DNA of 64,000 nucleotides from Seohaeicola saemankumensis. Its GTDB lineage: Bacteria > Pseudomonadota > Alphaproteobacteria > Rhodobacterales > Rhodobacteraceae. The stretch spans positions 248,001 to 312,000 of the forward strand of contig NZ_JAIUZI010000003.1 in assembly GCF_020171285.1 (NCBI RefSeq), in the 5' to 3' direction. The translations under genes and the position numbers were made by a program. Every line of letters begins with the position of its first letter. Position 1 is the first letter of the stretch. Of this stretch, positions 18,493 through 27,257 are shown in pieces. Under the pieces are notes generated by a model. That model had not been told where the DNA came from. It saw only the letters and a list, made by a program, of their open reading frames with translations, and ran no database searches.

Positions 18493-18581
18493 GGGGCGTT
18501 TCTCCGGCGGTCAAAAGGTTCACAGCCCTATAGCGGGGGGCGGGGCAACAGACAATCCTTGCGCTGTGGCGCGGCGCAGGA

Positions 18582-18642
18582 GGGGGCCAGCCCCCGTCGC
18601 GCGGCGCGCGACTCCCCCGGAGTATTTGCCGAAGAGATGAAA
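18582..18642 (+). repeat. Dispersed intergenic repeat, family B copy 2
   Basis: A hairpin GGGGG-CCAG-CCCCC at 18582-18595 is followed by the core CCCCCGGAGTATTTG...GAAGAGATGAAA at 18614-18642 on the plus strand. The element ends two bases before the stop codon of the minus-strand dehydratase gene and lies upstream of dapD. Confidence 0.8.
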
Positions 18643-18644
18643 GC

Positions 18645-19565
18645 TCAGGGGAACGGATCCGGGGCGGGGTTGGCGCCGCAGACCAGCACCGCGACCCGTT
18701 CGTCGGGGGCGGGTTGGTAGGCCCCTGACATCAGGGCGGCCAGGGCGGTTGCACCGGCGGGTTCGACCAGTTGACGGCGTTCGCGCCACAGGGCGGCCTG
18801 TGCGGCGGCGATGGCATCATCGCCGACCCGTACCGACCGGAGGTTCTGTTGTTGGGCCAGATCGAAACAGATCGAACCGATCCGGCGTGCGCCCAGCGCA
18901 TTGGCGGCGATGCCCGAGACCTGCACATCCACCGGCGCGCCCGCCTGCAGGGCGGCATGCAGCGCGCAGGAGGTTTCCGGTTCGACCGCCACCACCTTGC
19001 GCGCGCCTTGCAGCCAGGCCAGCGCGCCCGCGATGAGCCCGCCGCCGCCGACCGCGATGAGCACGGTGTCGGCCTGCAGGCCCTGATGATCCCATTCGCG
19101 CATGCAGGTGCCCTGGCCGGCCACGGTTTCGGGGGCGTCATAGGCATGGATCTGCATCGCGCCGGTTTCCGCCTCGTGGGCGCGGGCCATGTCCATTGCG
19201 TTGGCGTATTCGCCGGGCACCACGGTCAGGTCGGCGCCGGCGTCGCGGATCAGGGCGATCTTGGCCGGGCCGGCCATTTCAGGGACAAAGATTCGGGCGC
19301 GGTGTCCGAGGGCGCGGGCGGCAAAGGCCACCGCCGCGCCGTGGTTGCCGCCGGAGGCCGCGACCAGCCCGGCGTCGGGTACCGGTTTCGACAGCAGCGT
19401 GTTGAAGGCGCCGCGCGCCTTGAACGTGCCGGTGTGCTGGATCTGCTCCAGTTTCATCTCGATCGGGAAATCCAGCCCGAATCCGGCCACTTTGAGCACC
19501 GGGGTGGTCACGATATGGCCGCCGATTCGGGCCGCGGCCGCGTCAATCTCCGATTTCCAATCCAT
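18645..19565 (-). CDS. Serine/threonine dehydratase-like PLP enzyme
   Basis: Fold-type II PLP enzyme of 306 residues, probably deaminating serine or threonine to a 2-oxoacid. The PLP lysine is in QHTGTFKARGAFNTLL. The phosphate-binding SGGNHGAAVAFAARALG and the glycine loop VLIAVGGGGLIAGALAWL are intact, and EPAGATALAALMSG matches the cofactor-contact region. There is no C-terminal ACT domain, so it is more like a catabolic dehydratase or serine racemase than biosynthetic IlvA. It shares its strand with dapD but is separated from it by the B2 repeat. Confidence 0.88.
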   Translation of the reverse strand: MDWKSEIDAAAARIGGHIVTTPVLKVAGFGLDFPIEMKLEQIQHTGTFKARGAFNTLLSKPVPDAGLVAASGGNHGAAVAFAARALGHRARIFVPEMAGPAKIALIRDAGADLTVVPGEYANAMDMARAHEAETGAMQIHAYDAPETVAGQGTCMREWDHQGLQADTVLIAVGGGGLIAGALAWLQGARKVVAVEPETSCALHAALQAGAPVDVQVSGIAANALGARRIGSICFDLAQQQNLRSVRVGDDAIAAAQAALWRERRQLVEPAGATALAALMSGAYQPAPDERVAVLVCGANPAPDPFP

Positions 19566-19642
19566 CTGGTCCCTTCGCCGCTGGTCTTGCCGGTGCGAAC
19601 CCTATAGGGCTGGGGCGTACACGCAAGCAGGGACAACGCTTG

Positions 19643-20488
19643 ATGAGAGACGACCGCCAGAGCCCGTTCCGGGACGCCCATTCGGACCGGACCACCGCCA
19701 GACATGTGCCCGATACGCCGCAGAGCCGGTCGCCGGCCTATCGCCTGGCCTTTGCCGACGATGAATTCCTGTGCCGGGACGAGCTGCGCCCGGTGCGGCT
19801 GCAGCTGGAGCTCTTGAAGCCGCAGTTGTTGCTGGACGAGCAGGGGATCGACAGCACCATCGTGCTGTTCGGCGGTGCGCGTATCCCGGATCCGGCGCAC
19901 AAGGACAAGGCGCGCACGCAGACGCTGGCCGAGCTGTCGGCGTTCTACGACGAGGCGCGCGACTTTTCGCGGCTGATGACCGAAAAATCGATTGCCAGCG
20001 GCGGGCGGGATTTCGTGATTGCCACGGGTGGCGGGCCGGGAGTGATGGAGGCGGGCAACCGCGGCGCGGCGGATGCGGGGGGCCATTCCATCGGGCTGAG
20101 CATCGTGTTGCCGCACGAGCAGGCGCCGAACCTGTTCGTCACGCCGGAGCTCAGCTTTAACTTTCACTACTTCGCGATCCGCAAGATGCATTTCCTGATG
20201 CGGGCGCGGGCGATCTGCGTGTTTCCGGGTGGTTTCGGCACGCTGGACGAGATGTTCGAGGCGCTGACGCTGATCCAGACCGGGCGCATGGAACGGGTGC
20301 CGTTCCTGCTGTTTGGCCGCGACTTCTGGGAGCGGGTCATCAACTGGGATGCGCTGGCCGATGCCGGAACGATTTCAGCCGAGGACCTCGACCTGTTCCG
20401 GTTTGTCGATAGCGCCGCCGAGGCGGTGGAGCTGATCGAGAACTGGGAGCCGGGCCCGCCGCGTGATCGTATCCCGGGTCGAGACTGA
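19643..20488 (+). CDS. LOG-family / TIGR00730 Rossmann-fold protein
   Basis: A 281-residue protein of the LOG (lonely guy) family. The two signature motifs are visible: FVIATGGGPGVMEAGNRGA and CVFPGGFGTLDEMFEALT. They form the nucleotide-binding and catalytic site of cytokinin-riboside-monophosphate phosphoribohydrolases and of bacterial PpnN-like nucleotidases. An extra N-terminal extension of about 65 residues precedes VLFGGARIPDP, as in longer bacterial members. ATG 19643 is used (TTG 19640 is also in frame). Divergent from the dehydratase gene, 77 bp apart. The physiological substrate is unknown. Confidence 0.86.
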   Translation: MRDDRQSPFRDAHSDRTTARHVPDTPQSRSPAYRLAFADDEFLCRDELRPVRLQLELLKPQLLLDEQGIDSTIVLFGGARIPDPAHKDKARTQTLAELSAFYDEARDFSRLMTEKSIASGGRDFVIATGGGPGVMEAGNRGAADAGGHSIGLSIVLPHEQAPNLFVTPELSFNFHYFAIRKMHFLMRARAICVFPGGFGTLDEMFEALTLIQTGRMERVPFLLFGRDFWERVINWDALADAGTISAEDLDLFRFVDSAAEAVELIENWEPGPPRDRIPGRD

Positions 20489-20515
20489 CGGCGCGGCGAA
20501 AGGGGCCCGGATCAA

Positions 20516-20725
20516 TCAGATGACGTGGGCCGGAAGAACGCCCAGTTCGATGTTCTGCGGCAGCTTGGTGACCACCTGTGCGCCCTGCACGTCCTTGATG
20601 GCGAAACCATAGCCAGCCAGCCGGAATTTCCATTCGCGCGGCGAAAGCGCCTTGGCCCGTTCGCGCATCACCAGGTCCAGAACCGGGGAGTCGATCATCG
20701 TGCCGCCAATATCTGCATGTGCCAT
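20516..20725 (-). CDS. Small conserved-type hypothetical protein, 69 aa
   Basis: The start at ATG 20725 is fixed by a strong ribosome-binding site, GGAGGTAA, just upstream on the minus strand; a longer frame to 20815 would ignore it. The product (MAHADIGGTMIDSPVLDLVM...) is cytosolic, has a short basic middle ([15 protein letters not shown]) and no membrane segment. I do not recognise the family. The end of the preceding plus-strand LOG gene is 27 bp away, so the two genes converge. Confidence 0.65.
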   Translation of the reverse strand: MAHADIGGTMIDSPVLDLVMRERAKALSPREWKFRLAGYGFAIKDVQGAQVVTKLPQNIELGVLPAHVI

Positions 20726-20882
20726 TTCGTTACCTCCTGCAACTTTGTTTACAGGATCGAAACTGACTGTTGATCGAGGCTGAATTGGTTCCTGATTGTG
20801 GAAATTCCGGGGCATGACGCCGGATTGCGCGGCAATCCGGCAACAGTATCCTGCCGATACACCGGTAGGATGCTGATGGTGC

Positions 20883-21272
20883 TCAGCCCTTTTTGTGATC
20901 CTCGCGCAGGCTCTTGAAGACGTAGATCGGCAGCAGGACGCCGGCGATCAATGCGCCCAGCCAGACGATCAGTGTTCCCAGAAGCCAGTTGGTGACACCG
21001 CCAACGTCGAACCCTTCGACAATCAGGTCGGTCAGCCATAGCCCGACAAAAGTGGTGACTAGGGCGACGCCGCCCATCAGTTGCGGCATGTTCTTCATCG
21101 AGATCTTGGTGATCAGCGGCGAGGCGACAACCTCGATCGCGGTAAAGATGACAACCACGATCACCAGGGCCAGAGGCTGGATGGAAAAGCCGTCCAACAG
21201 GATCGAGGCCAGCAACAGACCGACAGCATTGCCGACGAGGTGGGCGGCGGTGGACATTAGAAAACGCATCAT
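20883..21272 (-). CDS. Phage-holin-4-like small membrane protein
   Basis: A 129-residue protein with four hydrophobic segments: MSTAAHLVGNAVGLLLASIL, LALVIVVVIFTAIEVVA, LMGGVALVTTFVGLWLTDLI and LLGTLIVWLGALIAGVLLPI. This is the pattern of the phage holin superfamily IV (Phage_holin_4_2), common in bacterial chromosomes outside prophages. The C-terminus is charged (REDHKKG). No phage genes are near, so a cell-lysis role should not be assumed. Confidence 0.7.
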   Translation of the reverse strand: MMRFLMSTAAHLVGNAVGLLLASILLDGFSIQPLALVIVVVIFTAIEVVASPLITKISMKNMPQLMGGVALVTTFVGLWLTDLIVEGFDVGGVTNWLLGTLIVWLGALIAGVLLPIYVFKSLREDHKKG

Positions 21273-21417
21273 GGAACGGTGCTCCGTTAAAATGGATCTT
21301 TACTCAAAAGCTAGCGCGGACTGGTCCCGCTGTGCACATGTTTTTTGACCAAAGCGTTTTCTGACGGTCGGTTACCCGCCTGAGGGCCGGGGCAGGCGGG
21401 CCGCCCCGGCAGGATTC

Positions 21418-22644
21418 TCAGAATATGAAATCGGCGGCCGTGATATTGGTCAGCGCGACGCCCTCGATGAGCACGGTGCCCGACCCGCCCAGAACAGACA
21501 GGTCCAGCAGGGTCGATCCGCTTGCGGTTTCCGACAGACCCGGAGCCACGACAGCTGCGAAATCGGCGGCCAGGATTCCGTAGGCCGAAATGTCGATTTC
21601 GTCGATGCCATCGGCAAAGTCGGTGATCCAGTCGTTGCCGTTGTCGCGCAGGATCACGAAATCATCCGCTCCAGAGCCGCCTGTCATCACGTCGTCGCCC
21701 GAGCCGCCGGTCATCACGTCCTTGCCGGCGCCGCCGTTCATGGTGTCATCCCCGGATCCGCCGTCCATCGAATCGTTTCCGCCGTCGCCGTTCATGGTGT
21801 CGTCACCGGCGCCGCCGCGCATGGTGTCGTTCTGGCCGCCACCGTTCATGGTGTCGTCGCCGCCCCTGCCGATCAGGGTGTCCTTGCCCTTGCCACCGTC
21901 GAAATCGTCGTCGCCGGACCCGCCCTTGAGCGTGTCGTCGCCGTCTTCGCCGCTGATGGTGCCGTCGACGCTGCCGTCATCTATGGCGCGGTAGGTGTCA
22001 TTGCCGCCGCCCAGCGAGACGTCGCCGAATATGTCACCCGAGTTGATGACCCAGTCCGCCGTCGTGGTCCCGACCTGGATGGCGCCGCCGATCGTGCCGT
22101 GGTTCTCGATGTAGGTTTCCCCATCGTTGGTGACGTTGTCATAGGTGCGGATCGCCAGGTCCGAGCCGCCGATGAAACCGAAATTGACGATCTCGTTCCG
22201 GTCGCCGCTGGAGTCGATGACCCCTCTGTCGGCGTAGATGTTGTTGGGACCGCCCAGGATATTGCCGGTGTTGTAGACGATCAGATCGTTGCTCCATCCC
22301 GCCTGAGCGTCGTCATATTTGCTGATCGCCATGTTGGTCAGCGACTGGATGGTCCCGTGATTGTGCAGGTACAATTGGTTCATCTGCATAAAGGAAGTTT
22401 CGTTGATGACACCAGTTGTACCGACCGTCAGACGCACGTTGTTGGCATAGCTGTCCCAGGACCCGAAGATTTCGCCGTTGATCTGATAGCTGACATTGTC
22501 AAAGCCAAACGACCACATCGACCCTGCGCCGGTATGGACGAGCGTCGAATTCGCGGACACGAAGACCGTGCTTCCGGCGGTCAAGGTTGGATCGAAAACT
22601 GTGTTTTGAGCGATATTGACATTAACGAATGTAATTGTTGGCAT
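21418..22644 (-). CDS. RTX (hemolysin-type calcium-binding) secreted protein
   Basis: A 408-residue protein with start ATG 22644 (MPTITFVNVNIAQNTVFD), preceded by a G-rich stretch. Residues about 20-225 are a beta-solenoid-like region with repeated VHTGAGS, NHGTI and NTGNI phrases. Residues about 231-328 are about ten glycine/aspartate nonapeptides of the form GGxGxDxhx (for example GGSGDDTMN, GGAGKDVMT), which bind calcium. It ends with a hydrophobic segment, ITAADFIF, of the kind used as a type I secretion signal. There is no N-terminal signal peptide. No HlyB/HlyD/TolC genes are in the window, so the exporter must be elsewhere. Function unknown, possibly adhesion or surface layer. Confidence 0.88.
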   Translation of the reverse strand: MPTITFVNVNIAQNTVFDPTLTAGSTVFVSANSTLVHTGAGSMWSFGFDNVSYQINGEIFGSWDSYANNVRLTVGTTGVINETSFMQMNQLYLHNHGTIQSLTNMAISKYDDAQAGWSNDLIVYNTGNILGGPNNIYADRGVIDSSGDRNEIVNFGFIGGSDLAIRTYDNVTNDGETYIENHGTIGGAIQVGTTTADWVINSGDIFGDVSLGGGNDTYRAIDDGSVDGTISGEDGDDTLKGGSGDDDFDGGKGKDTLIGRGGDDTMNGGGQNDTMRGGAGDDTMNGDGGNDSMDGGSGDDTMNGGAGKDVMTGGSGDDVMTGGSGADDFVILRDNGNDWITDFADGIDEIDISAYGILAADFAAVVAPGLSETASGSTLLDLSVLGGSGTVLIEGVALTNITAADFIF

Positions 22645-22778
22645 TTGTACCCCCCAGGTCAGATGTGATTGCAGTCTGACAACTGACGCAGGGTCATTGG
22701 CCCGAGTCAAAGGAAAACGCGCAAAACGGAGTCATCAATACGTGGCGGCCGCGGCGGATTTCGCCCCGGTTGCCGGTA

Positions 22779-23966
22779 TTAACTGCCCAGCCCGGCCTCT
22801 GCCTCGATCTGGCGGCGCGACTTGCGGGCGCGCTCGGTGGCCGACTTCAACTGGCCGCAGGCGGCCATGATATCCTCGCCGCGCGGGGTGCGGATGGGCG
22901 AGGCATAGCCGGCCTTGTAGATGATGTCGGCAAAGGCGCGGATGCGGTTGTTCGACGACCGTTTGTAGGGCGCGCCGGGCCATTCGTTGAACGGGATCAG
23001 GTTGATCTTGGCCGGGATACCATGGTCCTTGATCAGTTGGATCAGGCGGCGGGCGTCGTCGTCGCTGTCATTGACCCCCTGCAGCATCACGTATTCAAAG
23101 GTGATGCGTTCGGAATTGCTGGCCTTGGGATAGCTGGCCAGCGCCTGGCAGAGTTCGTCGATATTCCAGCGCTTGTTGATCGGGACCAGCACATCGCGAG
23201 TCTCGTTTGTGGTGGCATGGAACGAAATCGCCAGCTGGCAGCCGATCTCGGTGGCGGTGCGGGCGATTTCCGGCACCACGCCGCTGGTAGACAGGGTGAT
23301 CCGGCGGCGCGACAGCTGGATGCCCTCGGGGTCCATCGCGATTTTCATCGCGTCACGCACGTTGTCGAAGTTATAGAGCGGCTCGCCCATGCCCATCAGC
23401 ACGATGTTGCTGAGCAGGCGCGTTTCGTCCTTGGGCGCGCCGGGCACGGGCCATTCGCCCAGATCGTCGCGCGCCATCATCACCTGGCCGATGATTTCAC
23501 CGGCCGTCAGGTTGCGCACCAGCTTTTGCGTGCCGGTGTGGCAGAACGAACAGGTCAGCGTGCAGCCGACCTGTGACGAGATACACAGTGTGCCGCGATC
23601 TTCCTCGGGGATATAGACCACCTCGACCTCGTGACCGCCCGCGATGCGGACCAGGTACTTGCGGGTGCCGTCGCTGCTGACCTGCTTGGACACGACCTCG
23701 GGGGTTTCGATCACAAAGGTCTCGGCCAACTGTGCGCGATAGGCCTTGGCCAGGTTGGTCATGGCGTCGAAGTCGCGCACGCCCCACTGATAGATCCACT
23801 GCCAGATTTGCCCGGTGCGCATCTTGGCCTGCTTTTCCGGCGTGCCGGCGGCGATCAGCGCCTCGCGCATCGCGTCGCGCGTCAGCCCGACAAGGTTGAC
23901 CGGCCCCTCCGGCAGTTTCCGGGGAAAGGTCATGACATCCTGGGTGATCGGCGCGGTGGCGGACAT
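22779..23966 (-). CDS. rlmN: 23S rRNA (adenine2503-C2)/tRNA (adenine37-C2) methyltransferase RlmN
   Basis: Radical-SAM methylase that forms 2-methyladenosine in 23S rRNA and some tRNAs. The start at 23966 ([15 protein letters not shown]) is preferred to the upstream in-frame 24026. The radical-SAM cluster CTLTCSFC (Cys135, Cys139, Cys142) is intact. The SAM-binding [13 protein letters not shown] and [12 protein letters not shown] are present, with the C-terminal [14 protein letters not shown] carrying the likely methyl-carrier cysteine. The length of 395 residues is normal. It lies upstream of and on the same strand as the RTX gene, without evidence of functional linkage. Confidence 0.96.
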   Translation of the reverse strand: MSATAPITQDVMTFPRKLPEGPVNLVGLTRDAMREALIAAGTPEKQAKMRTGQIWQWIYQWGVRDFDAMTNLAKAYRAQLAETFVIETPEVVSKQVSSDGTRKYLVRIAGGHEVEVVYIPEEDRGTLCISSQVGCTLTCSFCHTGTQKLVRNLTAGEIIGQVMMARDDLGEWPVPGAPKDETRLLSNIVLMGMGEPLYNFDNVRDAMKIAMDPEGIQLSRRRITLSTSGVVPEIARTATEIGCQLAISFHATTNETRDVLVPINKRWNIDELCQALASYPKASNSERITFEYVMLQGVNDSDDDARRLIQLIKDHGIPAKINLIPFNEWPGAPYKRSSNNRIRAFADIIYKAGYASPIRTPRGEDIMAACGQLKSATERARKSRRQIEAEAGLGS

Positions 23967-24035
23967 GGAACGACTCGTGGCAAGGGGAATAGTGCGGCTA
24001 CATATAGGAACTCGCGCCGAGATCAAAAGTTTTTC

Positions 24036-24638
24036 TCAGCCGCGCCCGGCCCACTCCAGCGCCTGTTCCAGCCGGTCGTCGCCCCAGAACAATTCACCAT
24101 CCACGGTAAAGCTCGGCGCGCCAAAGATCTTTTGCCGCGCGGCTTCTTCTCCGACCCCGCGCAGAGCGGTCTTGATTGCCGGGTCATCGGCCCGCGCCGC
24201 CAGCGCCCGGTCAAGCCCGGCCTCGGCCAGGCAATCAGCCAGCGTCGCCGGGTCCGAAATATCGCGGCCCTGCCCGAACTCGGCGGCAAAGACCGCACGG
24301 CAAAAGGCCGGCCCCCCGTCCTCCGGCTCCGATTCGAGCGCGGCCAGCGCCACCCGCGCGGCGCGCAGGCTGTTTTGCGGAAACGGGTCGGGGCGCACCA
24401 GCGGCAGGTTCAGCCCCTCTGCGCGTCGTTCCATGTCGCGCCACATATAGGCGCCCTTGAGGGGGTAGATGTTGAACGGCGAGGTGGTCCAGCCCTGCGC
24501 GGCAAAGACCGGCCCCAGCAGGAACGGCTGCCATGTGACCCGAATGCCCGCGGCCCGCGCCAGGCCGCCGATCCGGAAGGCGCTGAGATAGGAATAGGTC
24601 GAGGCGAAGTCGAACCAGAAGGTCAGGGCGCCGCTCAT
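24036..24638 (-). CDS. 2-hydroxychromene-2-carboxylate isomerase / DsbA-fold GST kappa family protein
   Basis: A 200-residue thioredoxin-fold protein. FWFDFASTYSYLSAFRI carries the serine-containing active-site loop typical of HCCA isomerases and kappa-class glutathione transferases, in place of the CxxC of DsbA. The middle is an inserted helical domain (AARVALAALESEPEDGG). The C-terminal IFGAPSFTVDGELFWGDDRL gives the cis-proline and the family signature. Cytosolic. No aromatic-degradation genes are nearby, so the substrate is open. It is 28 bp upstream of the IalB-like gene's stop, on the same strand. Confidence 0.85.
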   Translation of the reverse strand: MSGALTFWFDFASTYSYLSAFRIGGLARAAGIRVTWQPFLLGPVFAAQGWTTSPFNIYPLKGAYMWRDMERRAEGLNLPLVRPDPFPQNSLRAARVALAALESEPEDGGPAFCRAVFAAEFGQGRDISDPATLADCLAEAGLDRALAARADDPAIKTALRGVGEEAARQKIFGAPSFTVDGELFWGDDRLEQALEWAGRG

Positions 24639-24666
24639 GCCTGAGACAGGCCCGAGGCGGGGCGGC

Positions 24667-25197
24667 TCAGCCGCCGCACCGCTTGTCCGCGTCCTCGATC
24701 GCGGCGGTAAAGCCCAGCAGAGAGAACGTGTCCTTGGTCTGGGTGCCCCGTGCCGAACGCGCGGTCAGAACCGCCTCGGCGCCGCGTTTCATCGCGGTGA
24801 TGATCTTGCTGTCGTCCGCAGCCGTCGCGGGCCAGGCCCATTCGCCCTCGGTGAACAGTTCGAATTCGGTACCCGAGATGTTCAGGTTCACGGTCGAACC
24901 AGGCGCAAAGGGGTAGCCGCCGGTAAACGTCACCTGGCCGCGCACATCCGCGCCGGGCCGGTAGAAAACGAACAGCAGGATATCGCTGCGGCGCACGGCC
25001 ACGACCCGGCCATCGCGGGTGTTGACCGTTTCCTTGGGCGCCGAAACGCTCCAGCATTCGGTCGGATCATCCTCGACAAAAACACTCCAGTCCGTCTTGG
25101 CAGCGACCCGGTTGGTGCTTTGCTCTTGCGCGGAAAGGGTGGTGGCCAAGAAAGCCATGCACAGGCCCGCTGTGACGCGGGCGCGTATCGATCCCAT
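24667..25197 (-). CDS. Invasion-associated locus B (IalB) family protein
   Basis: A 176-residue exported protein. A signal peptide (MGSIRARVTAGLCMAFLATTLSA) precedes a compact beta-rich domain with TDWSVFVEDDPTECWSVSAP, VQVTFTGGYPFAPGS-like strands and a C-terminal cysteine (KRCGG) that could pair with the first one. This matches the IalB family, which is widespread in Rhodobacteraceae. In Bartonella the name comes from erythrocyte invasion, but free-living bacteria carry many copies, so a virulence role is not implied. Confidence 0.82.
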   Translation of the reverse strand: MGSIRARVTAGLCMAFLATTLSAQEQSTNRVAAKTDWSVFVEDDPTECWSVSAPKETVNTRDGRVVAVRRSDILLFVFYRPGADVRGQVTFTGGYPFAPGSTVNLNISGTEFELFTEGEWAWPATAADDSKIITAMKRGAEAVLTARSARGTQTKDTFSLLGFTAAIEDADKRCGG

Positions 25198-25367
25198 TTG
25201 TACAGCCTCCTAGACTGACTTTAACCTCAATTTGTCCTGGGCCGCCTGCGGTTTTCGATCAACCGTCTTGCTGCGTCCCGTCGCTTGCCGACATACGCAC
25301 ACTATCGTATTTTGCACCACCGGCGAAAGGGCGATTGGCAGGAAATCGCCAAGAATTGAGGTGTGAA

Positions 25368-26387
25368 ATGGCCCAGCCTGAGCCAAAGTCCAATCCCGCG
25401 GCAATTCCGATGGTTGAAATCTGGCGGGCCGACCTGCTGGAAAGCCTGCATCTGGGGCATGGTGTGGTCTGCGATGACAGCGGCGGGATCGTGCGTGCCT
25501 GGGGTGATCCACAGGCGCTGATCTATCCGCGCAGTTCCTGCAAGATGGTACAGGCGCTGCCGTTGATCACTTCGGGCGCGGCGGCGAAATACGGGCTGAG
25601 CAGCGAACAGCTCGCGCTGGCCTGCGCGTCGCACAACGGCGCGGCGATCCACACGACGCGGGTGCAGGCCTGGCTCGACGCACTGGGGCTGGGCGATGAC
25701 GACCTGCGCTGTGGCCCGCAGCTGCCTGCCGACATCGACGCGCGCAACGGGCTGATCCGTGCCCACGACAACCCCTGCCAGATCCACAACAACTGCTCGG
25801 GCAAACATGCGGGCTTTCTCACGCTGGCCCAGCACATGGGCGCCGGGCCGGAATATGTTGAGATCGACCACCCGGTGCAGCAGGCCGCGCTGGAAGCCTT
25901 TGAGGAAACCACCGGGCTGACCAGCCCGGGCTTTGGCATCGACGGCTGTTCGGCACCGAATTTCCAGACCACGCTACACGGGCTGGCCCGCGCGATGGCC
26001 TGGTTTGCCAGCGCCGGGTCGCGCGGCGACCGGCAGAGCACGGCGGCCGCCGAACTGGTCGCGGCGATGGCCCGCCATCCCGAGCTGGTCGCCGGAGAAG
26101 GCCGCGCCTGCACCGCGCTGATGCGCGCCATGGGCGGCCGCGTGGTGGTCAAGACCGGGGCCGAGGCGGTGTTTGTCGCCATCCTGCCCGAGCAGAAACT
26201 GGGCGTGGCAATCAAGATCGCCGATGGCACGACGCGGGCCAGCGAATGCGCCATCGCGACGATCCTCTGCGGGCTGGGCGTGCTGGACCCCGACCACCCG
26301 GCAACGCGCAGCTACATGAACGCGCCCCTGCGCAACCGGCGGGGTCTTGAGGTTGGATCGGTGCGCCCGGCGGCCGGGCTGATCTGA
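25368..26387 (+). CDS. L-asparaginase, Rhizobium etli type II (PF06089 family)
   Basis: Predicted cytosolic asparaginase of 339 residues, unrelated to E. coli AnsA/AnsB. ATG 25368 follows TTGAGGTG; the in-frame TTG at 25335 is less likely. Family motifs are YPRSSCKMVQALPLI (the double-serine plus lysine nucleophile region), LACASHNG, and NNCSGKHAGFLTLA with a conserved Cys and Lys. KTGAEAVFVAILPEQKLG is near the C-terminus. It is transcribed away from the IalB-like gene across a 170-bp gap with no recognisable operator. It supplies aspartate and ammonium from asparagine. Confidence 0.9.
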   Translation: MAQPEPKSNPAAIPMVEIWRADLLESLHLGHGVVCDDSGGIVRAWGDPQALIYPRSSCKMVQALPLITSGAAAKYGLSSEQLALACASHNGAAIHTTRVQAWLDALGLGDDDLRCGPQLPADIDARNGLIRAHDNPCQIHNNCSGKHAGFLTLAQHMGAGPEYVEIDHPVQQAALEAFEETTGLTSPGFGIDGCSAPNFQTTLHGLARAMAWFASAGSRGDRQSTAAAELVAAMARHPELVAGEGRACTALMRAMGGRVVVKTGAEAVFVAILPEQKLGVAIKIADGTTRASECAIATILCGLGVLDPDHPATRSYMNAPLRNRRGLEVGSVRPAAGLI

Positions 26388-26405
26388 ACCGGGGGCGGGG
26401 CTACA

Positions 26406-26431
26406 GCGGGCCGCCGCGCCGCGGGGCCCGC
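26406..26431. terminator. GC-rich inverted repeat, possible bidirectional terminator
   Basis: GCGGGCC (26406-26412) and GGCCCGC (26425-26431) face each other across a 12-base loop between the convergent ends of the asparaginase and YciI genes. There is no T-run on either side, so termination is only suggested by position. Confidence 0.35.
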
Positions 26432-26472
26432 CGTGGGCTCAGGATACCTGAGATCTCAAAGAGCCTTCAGGG

Positions 26473-26787
26473 CTACATCTCGATGATTTCGGCCACTTCG
26501 ACGCTGCCATTTCCGCTGACCACCATCGGGCAGCCCTTGGCCATCTCGCAGGCGGTATCGATATCGGCGGCGCTGACCACCGAGAAACCCGAAACCGGGT
26601 TGGCGCCGCCATCGTCGGACACACCGCCGCCGCTGACGGTTTTCGATTGGCCGACCGGGTTGCCGGGCTGGATCAGGGCGTCGCCCATACCGCCCATCCA
26701 GGCCTGCCAGGCCGCCATGATTTTCTCGCCTTCCTCGGGCGTGTCGGGGGCTTTGCCGCCGTGATAGGCAAACATGAACTGGGGCAT
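26473..26787 (-). CDS. YCII-related domain protein
   Basis: A 104-residue YciI-fold protein (PQFMFAYHGG, then a helical KIMAAWQAWMGGMGDALIQPG and the C-terminal half GFSVVSAADIDTACEMAKGC, with PMVVSGNGSVEVAEI). Such DGPF/YCII proteins are small ferredoxin-like-fold proteins, often next to sigma-70 or ArsR/SRPBCC genes. Here it closes an ArsR-SRPBCC-YciI minus-strand set, 32 bp after the SRPBCC stop. The catalytic role is unknown. Confidence 0.82.
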   Translation of the reverse strand: MPQFMFAYHGGKAPDTPEEGEKIMAAWQAWMGGMGDALIQPGNPVGQSKTVSGGGVSDDGGANPVSGFSVVSAADIDTACEMAKGCPMVVSGNGSVEVAEIIEM

Positions 26788-26819
26788 TGCGTGTTCCTCC
26801 TGTTGAACGTGGGTAATGG

Positions 26820-27257
26820 TTAATCGAGCAGAGCCGCCAGTTTGCGCAGGGTAGAGGCCCAGCCCTGTTCGTGGCGCTGGCTCTGATCGCTGTCGTGCAG
26901 ATCGCGGTGATCGAGTATCAGCCGTGATCCGTTGGGCGCCTCGGAAATGGTAAAGGTGACGTGGCTTTCGGGCCCGCGCCGGTCGTTGTCATCATGCCAG
27001 CCCCATGTGAACCCCAGCGAGGTCGGCGGGGTCACGTGGGTGACATGGCCCGACACCTTGAACCGCTGGCCGTCGCCGTTCACCATGACCGAGTACCACG
27101 GCCCGGTGCGGGTAAAGTCCAGATCGCCCTCGGGCACGTGCATGCCCTCGGGCCCCCACCATTTCAGCAGGTTCTCGGGGCGGCTGACCCAGGCGAACAG
27201 GCGTTCGGGCGGTATCGGAAAGTCGCGGGTCATATGCAGGTCGGTCATCCGGGCCAT
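26820..27257 (-). CDS. SRPBCC (AHSA1-like) domain protein
   Basis: A 145-residue START/Bet v1-fold protein: RDFPIPPERLFAWVSRPENL, LKWWGPEGMHVPEGDLDF, GHVTHVTPPTSLGFTWGW and a C-terminal EQGWASTLRKLAALLD helix. These are typical of activator-of-Hsp90-homologue-1-like proteins that bind small hydrophobic ligands. Its start overlaps the end of the ArsR gene by 13 bp, so the two are translationally coupled. This arrangement is common in stress or ligand-sensing operons. The ligand is unknown. Confidence 0.86.
   Translation of the reverse strand: MARMTDLHMTRDFPIPPERLFAWVSRPENLLKWWGPEGMHVPEGDLDFTRTGPWYSVMVNGDGQRFKVSGHVTHVTPPTSLGFTWGWHDDNDRRGPESHVTFTISEAPNGSRLILDHRDLHDSDQSQRHEQGWASTLRKLAALLD

Noticed and set aside
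20883..21272. Prophage remnant, because of a holin-like gene
   Set aside because: No other phage gene is nearby, and proteins of this holin-like family are common on chromosomes.
21660..21990. Tandem DNA repeats that could suggest a CRISPR array or minisatellite
   Set aside because: They are in phase with a reading frame and encode the GGxGxDxxx nonapeptides of an RTX protein; spacing and variation follow codons, not spacers.
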